A DNA stretch of 17,250 bases from CAZFAP01 sp964516325 (GTDB taxonomy: Bacteria; Auribacterota; JABMQX01): positions 1 to 17,250 of the forward strand of contig CAZFAP010000106.1 in NCBI GenBank assembly GCA_964516325.1, written 5' to 3'. The position numbers were made by a program, and so were the translations under genes. Positions 14,324-17,250 of this stretch are shown piece after piece (position 1 is the first letter of the stretch; each line of letters opens with the position of its first letter). Below the pieces are notes generated by a model that saw nothing but the letters and a program-made list of their open reading frames with translations, did not search any database and had not been told where the DNA came from.

Positions 14324-16078
14324 TCAGACGAGCTCCCGTTCGGGGACGGTTTTTCTCACTACCTCCCGAGCGCGTGATTCTATCGTTGCGGGCGACGTAT
14401 AGGTCATGATTTCCTCGACGAACTCTCTGGCTTGCTCGTACGAAAGGCTGCGGATGACGTTCTTGATTCGGGGCACAACCGCGGGGCTCGCGCTGATCTC
14501 GTCCAATCCCATGCCGAGCAGGATCAGAACCATAGCGGGGTCCGCGGCCATCTCCCCACAAATGCCGACCCAGATTCCGTTCTTGTGTCCCTCTTCGACG
14601 ATCCTCTTTGCCAGGCGGAGAACCGCCGGGTGGTAGGGCTGATACAGGTGAGCGATCTTGTCGTTAACCCTTTCTACCGCCAGGGTGTATTGAATCAGGT
14701 CATTCGTCCCAATGCTGAAGAAATCCACTTCCTTGGCGATGATGTCCACCGTCAGGGCGGCGGAAGGAACCTCGATCATCGCCCCCGTCTCAAAATCTCG
14801 TGCGTGCGGTATGCCTTTCTTTTCGAGACCCGCTTTCACCTCTGCGAGAATCTCGTTGGCTTTGATCACTTCCTCCACGCTGGAAATCATCGGGTACATC
14901 AGTTTGACCTGCCCAAACGCCCCCGCCCGCAAAATGGCTCGGAGCTGAACCTCGAAGATGTCTCTTCGCGCCAGGGAGAAGCGGATAGCTCGACAACCCA
15001 GGGATGGGTTGAATTCGAAAGGAATATTGAGGTGCGTGATGAATTTGTCCCCGCCGAGGTCCATCGTCCGGACGATTACCGGGTTGGGGCTGACCCCTTC
15101 GAGCACGGCCTTATAGGCCTCAAACTGCTCTTCTTCGGAAGGAAAGTCCGACCGGTTCATGTAGATGAATTCGGTCCTGTACAACCCAATCCCCTCCGCG
15201 CCGCTTTCAACGACCGACTCCACCTCTGCGGGCAACTCGATGTTTGCGGACAGAGTGATGCGCCGCTTGTCATGGGTCTCCGCGGGAAGGTCTCGGAGTC
15301 CAGACAGCCTCTTTGTGTAGATGTCTATCCTATGCAGGTCAGCTTTGCTTCGCCGAAGAGTGTCCTCGCTCGGATGGACGGTCACAGTCCCGCTGCGCCC
15401 GTCCACGATGACCATGTCCCCCTGCTGAGCGGCAGCGCTAACCTCGTGCAACCCCACAACCGCCGGTATCCCAAGAGCCTTTGCCATGATGGCCGTGTGG
15501 CTACTCTGCCCCCCGGCGTCTATGGCGAAGCCGAGTACTTTTCCTTTCTCCATCCTCGCGGTATCGGACGGCGAAATGTCCCGGGCGATTACCACGGAAG
15601 GAGAGGGGATGTCGCTGACGTCGATTCGTTTTCTCCCTCCGAAATTGTCCAGGACGCGAGTCATCACGTCCTTGATGTCCGCCTGTCTTTCCGCAAGATA
15701 CTCGGTGCCCGCCCCGTACAGGATGTGCAAATAGCGACTGAGGGTTTGGTAGAAGATGGACTCGACGTTCTTCTTTTTTGCGAGGAGACCGGCGCGGACA
15801 TCCTCTAGAACCTGTTCGTCGTTCAGGATCGCGAGGTGAACGTCGAAAATCCAGGCCGTGTCTTTGCCGACCTGAGCGGATATTCTGTCACGCAGGGAGG
15901 CTATTTGTTCTTTTGTCTTCGCCAGAGCGTCCAAGAAGCGGGAAAACTCCGCGTCAACTTCCTCGTCAGTGATGTCCCTTTCCGGCGAACGGGCGGCCTC
16001 TGCCTCGGGCAGAACGAACACGGTTCCGATAGCTATCCCGGGCGAAACGCCGATCCCTTTGAGCACTCTCTCCGTCAA
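14324..16078 (-). CDS. ptsI: Phosphoenolpyruvate-protein phosphotransferase (PTS enzyme I)
   Basis: 584 aa from TTG 16078, which has GAGGAAG 9 nt upstream and gives MTERVLKGIGVSPGIAIG, matching the usual enzyme I N-terminus. TTG 16099 or GTG 16096, overlapping ptsH, are the alternatives but lack a binding site. Enzyme I autophosphorylates from phosphoenolpyruvate and passes the phosphate to HPr. With this start the active His (GGQSSHTAI) is residue 194 and the PEP-site Cys (GICGEMAADP) is 507, close to 189 and 502 in the E. coli enzyme. GLYRTEF, MDLGGDKF, MIEVPSA and IGTNDLIQYTLAVER complete the PEP-binding barrel. The domain order is HPr-binding helices, phosphohistidine, then barrel, with no GAF or other fusion. 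It directly follows ptsH (4-nt gap). Confidence 0.97.
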   Translation of the reverse strand: MTERVLKGIGVSPGIAIGTVFVLPEAEAARSPERDITDEEVDAEFSRFLDALAKTKEQIASLRDRISAQVGKDTAWIFDVHLAILNDEQVLEDVRAGLLAKKKNVESIFYQTLSRYLHILYGAGTEYLAERQADIKDVMTRVLDNFGGRKRIDVSDIPSPSVVIARDISPSDTARMEKGKVLGFAIDAGGQSSHTAIMAKALGIPAVVGLHEVSAAAQQGDMVIVDGRSGTVTVHPSEDTLRRSKADLHRIDIYTKRLSGLRDLPAETHDKRRITLSANIELPAEVESVVESGAEGIGLYRTEFIYMNRSDFPSEEEQFEAYKAVLEGVSPNPVIVRTMDLGGDKFITHLNIPFEFNPSLGCRAIRFSLARRDIFEVQLRAILRAGAFGQVKLMYPMISSVEEVIKANEILAEVKAGLEKKGIPHARDFETGAMIEVPSAALTVDIIAKEVDFFSIGTNDLIQYTLAVERVNDKIAHLYQPYHPAVLRLAKRIVEEGHKNGIWVGICGEMAADPAMVLILLGMGLDEISASPAVVPRIKNVIRSLSYEQAREFVEEIMTYTSPATIESRAREVVRKTVPERELV

Positions 16079-16082
16079 TTCG

Positions 16083-16379
16083 TCAGTCTTCCTCACCAAA
16101 TTTGTTCTCGATCAGTTTGCCGATAGCTTGCACAGCCTGTTCCGCGTCCGGGCCAATCGCTGTGACCTTCAGGATCTCACCTTTTGCGGCCGCTAACGTG
16201 ATGATTCCCATGATGCTCTTCCCGTTCACCTCCTCGGAATCTTTTGCGATGGAGATTTCCGATTCGAACGTGTTGGTCAGGTTTGCCAACATCCGCGCCG
16301 GCCGCAGGTGCACTCCCAGGGAGTTCAATATCCGAAACTTCGCCTCCACCCTCTTGCTGTTTTCTCCCTCCCTGTTCAT
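16083..16379 (-). CDS. ptsH: Phosphocarrier protein HPr
   Basis: 98 aa from ATG 16379, or 88 aa from GTG 16349. HPr accepts phosphate from enzyme I on His (LGVHLRPA, His24 or His14 by the second start). It also carries the regulatory Ser in NGKSIMGII (Ser55 or Ser45), the residue that HprK phosphorylates. The GTG start gives the canonical length and near-canonical numbering (His15 and Ser46 in Bacillus), and a GGGAGGGAG run lies between the two starts, so ATG 16379, which has no binding site upstream, may be too long. His and Ser both intact means it can serve both as a phosphocarrier and as a kinase-controlled switch. It sits 27 nt after hprK and 4 nt before ptsI. Confidence 0.96.
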   Translation of the reverse strand: MNREGENSKRVEAKFRILNSLGVHLRPARMLANLTNTFESEISIAKDSEEVNGKSIMGIITLAAAKGEILKVTAIGPDAEQAVQAIGKLIENKFGEED

Positions 16380-16406
16380 ATCGAGAGAAATTGCGATGTT
16401 CTCTGC

Positions 16407-17250
16407 TCAGCGTTGGGCAGCCGGTTTCGCCCCCGGCGCTTCTGGGGGCGCCTCCCGGGACCTTATGGACTTGAGCAACTCCTCATCCAGCGCGCGAGCC
16501 GGGTTGAACCCCGTGGATTTCAGCCTGTGATTGAGAGCCGCAATCTCCACGAGGAGCACCAGGTCCCTGCCAGAGCGCACGGGAATGATAAGATGGGGCA
16601 CGGACTTGCCCAGGATTCGTATCGTGTCTTCCTCCATTCCGAGTCTTTCGTAATGCTTGCCCGGGTCCCACGTCTCCAGCGTTATCGCCAGGTCAATCTG
16701 AGTCTCTTCTCGGAAGCAGACCGCTCCGAAAAGCTTCTGGACGTTGATGATCCCCAGCCCCCGTATCTCCATGTGGTGCCGCGTCAGTTCACTTCCGCTC
16801 CCGATGAGGTATTTGCCCTCGCGGAGCTTTATCCTCACTACATCGTCCGTAATCAGCCGATGCCCTCGGGTGATGAGTCCTAAGGCCGTCTCACTTTTTC
16901 CGACGGCGCTCTTTCCTTCCATGAACACTCCGACGCCAAACACCTCCACCAAATTTCCTTTCAGCGACACCGTCGGGGCAAAAAGGTCATCGAGGAAAAC
17001 CGTGACCCGGTCAATCAACTCCCACGTGATCATCCGGGTTCTGAACACGGGCACTCGCAGGCGGTCGGCTTCTTCCAGGAATTCCTGCGGGATGCGGTAC
17101 TGCCGGGCGACTATGATGCACGGAACGGTTCCTTTGCCCAACATCTGCGCGACCCGCGCCCGGATCAGGCTCGGCTTCAGACTTCTCAGGTAAGTGATCT
17201 CCACCTTCCCGAGAATCTGCACCCGTCGCCACGGGAAGTAGTCGAAATAA
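16407..17250 (-). CDS. hprK: HPr kinase/phosphorylase (5' end beyond window)
   Basis: 281 codons are visible. The frame is open to the right edge and the residues before GTG 17222 read YFDYFPWRR, matching the family's conserved GYF.YYP.ER segment, so the true start lies outside (about 45 residues missing) and GTG 17222 is internal. HprK phosphorylates HPr on its regulatory Ser using ATP or pyrophosphate and reverses this by phosphorolysis, linking metabolic state to regulation. Seen: VPVFRT, the P-loop GKSAVGKSETAL (about 16881-16916), GHRLITDD with the catalytic His and Asp pair, EIRGLGIINV (family signature), RLGMEEDT and IPVRSGRDLVLLVEIAALNHRLK. The C-terminus adds a Pro/Ala-rich tail (PPEAPGAKPAAQR). 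It is upstream of ptsH in the same operon. Confidence 0.96.
   Translation of the reverse strand, partial: YFDYFPWRRVQILGKVEITYLRSLKPSLIRARVAQMLGKGTVPCIIVARQYRIPQEFLEEADRLRVPVFRTRMITWELIDRVTVFLDDLFAPTVSLKGNLVEVFGVGVFMEGKSAVGKSETALGLITRGHRLITDDVVRIKLREGKYLIGSGSELTRHHMEIRGLGIINVQKLFGAVCFREETQIDLAITLETWDPGKHYERLGMEEDTIRILGKSVPHLIIPVRSGRDLVLLVEIAALNHRLKSTGFNPARALDEELLKSIRSREAPPEAPGAKPAAQR

Noticed and set aside
14432..15808. 458-codon open frame on the plus strand
   Set aside because: It is antisense to ptsI, whose residues match the family throughout; the plus-strand product has no recognisable motif and arises from GC-biased codons.
17220..17222. GTG at 17222 as the start of hprK
   Set aside because: Upstream in-frame residues YFDYFPWRR match a conserved part of HprK and the frame stays open to the window edge, so the gene begins outside.

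Overview
The window is bacterial chromosome, and every gene I can support lies on the minus strand, so transcription runs from high to low coordinates. Its features are a WD40 serine/threonine kinase of the planctomycete style, an H-X-DG type pseudopilin, an hprK-ptsH-ptsI module in a genome that does not look like a Firmicute, and a short, Thermotoga/archaeal-type adenosylhomocysteinase. Together these point to an uncultured member of the PVC group (Planctomycetota or Lentisphaerota-like) or a neighbour such as Hydrogenedentota. This is inferred from family resemblance only; there is no rRNA or phylogenetic marker here. I saw no tRNA, rRNA, CRISPR, insertion sequence or phage gene.

Right block (17250 to 9988), a tight run likely to be one operon: hprK (its 5' end lies beyond the right edge), ptsH, ptsI, a sugar-phosphate nucleotidyltransferase, metK, ahcY and a polyprenyl diphosphate synthase. 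HPr carries both the catalytic His and the regulatory Ser that HprK modifies. No sugar permease or EIIA is present, so the first three genes look like a regulatory phosphorelay. MetK makes S-adenosylmethionine, and AhcY clears the S-adenosylhomocysteine left after methyl transfer.

Middle (9987 to 8276): a lone type II/IV-pilus-like pseudopilin gene with a good sigma-70 promoter of its own, flanked by two gene-free stretches (364 and 640 bases). The longer stretch holds a dispersed ACGCNGATA-type repeat, two hairpins and a weak promoter candidate.

Left block (8275 to 1): a DUF4203/TMEM198-like membrane protein, a lipoprotein of the BtuF-type metal/cobalamin receptor family, a small four-cysteine zinc-binding protein that overlaps the receptor gene by 44 bases, a HEAT-repeat lipoprotein, a multi-pass membrane protein of unknown function, and a very large kinase with 14 WD40 blades (two seven-bladed propellers) that runs off the left edge. 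Most of this block is envelope or signalling proteins. The kinase and HEAT genes show fresh internal repeat expansion.
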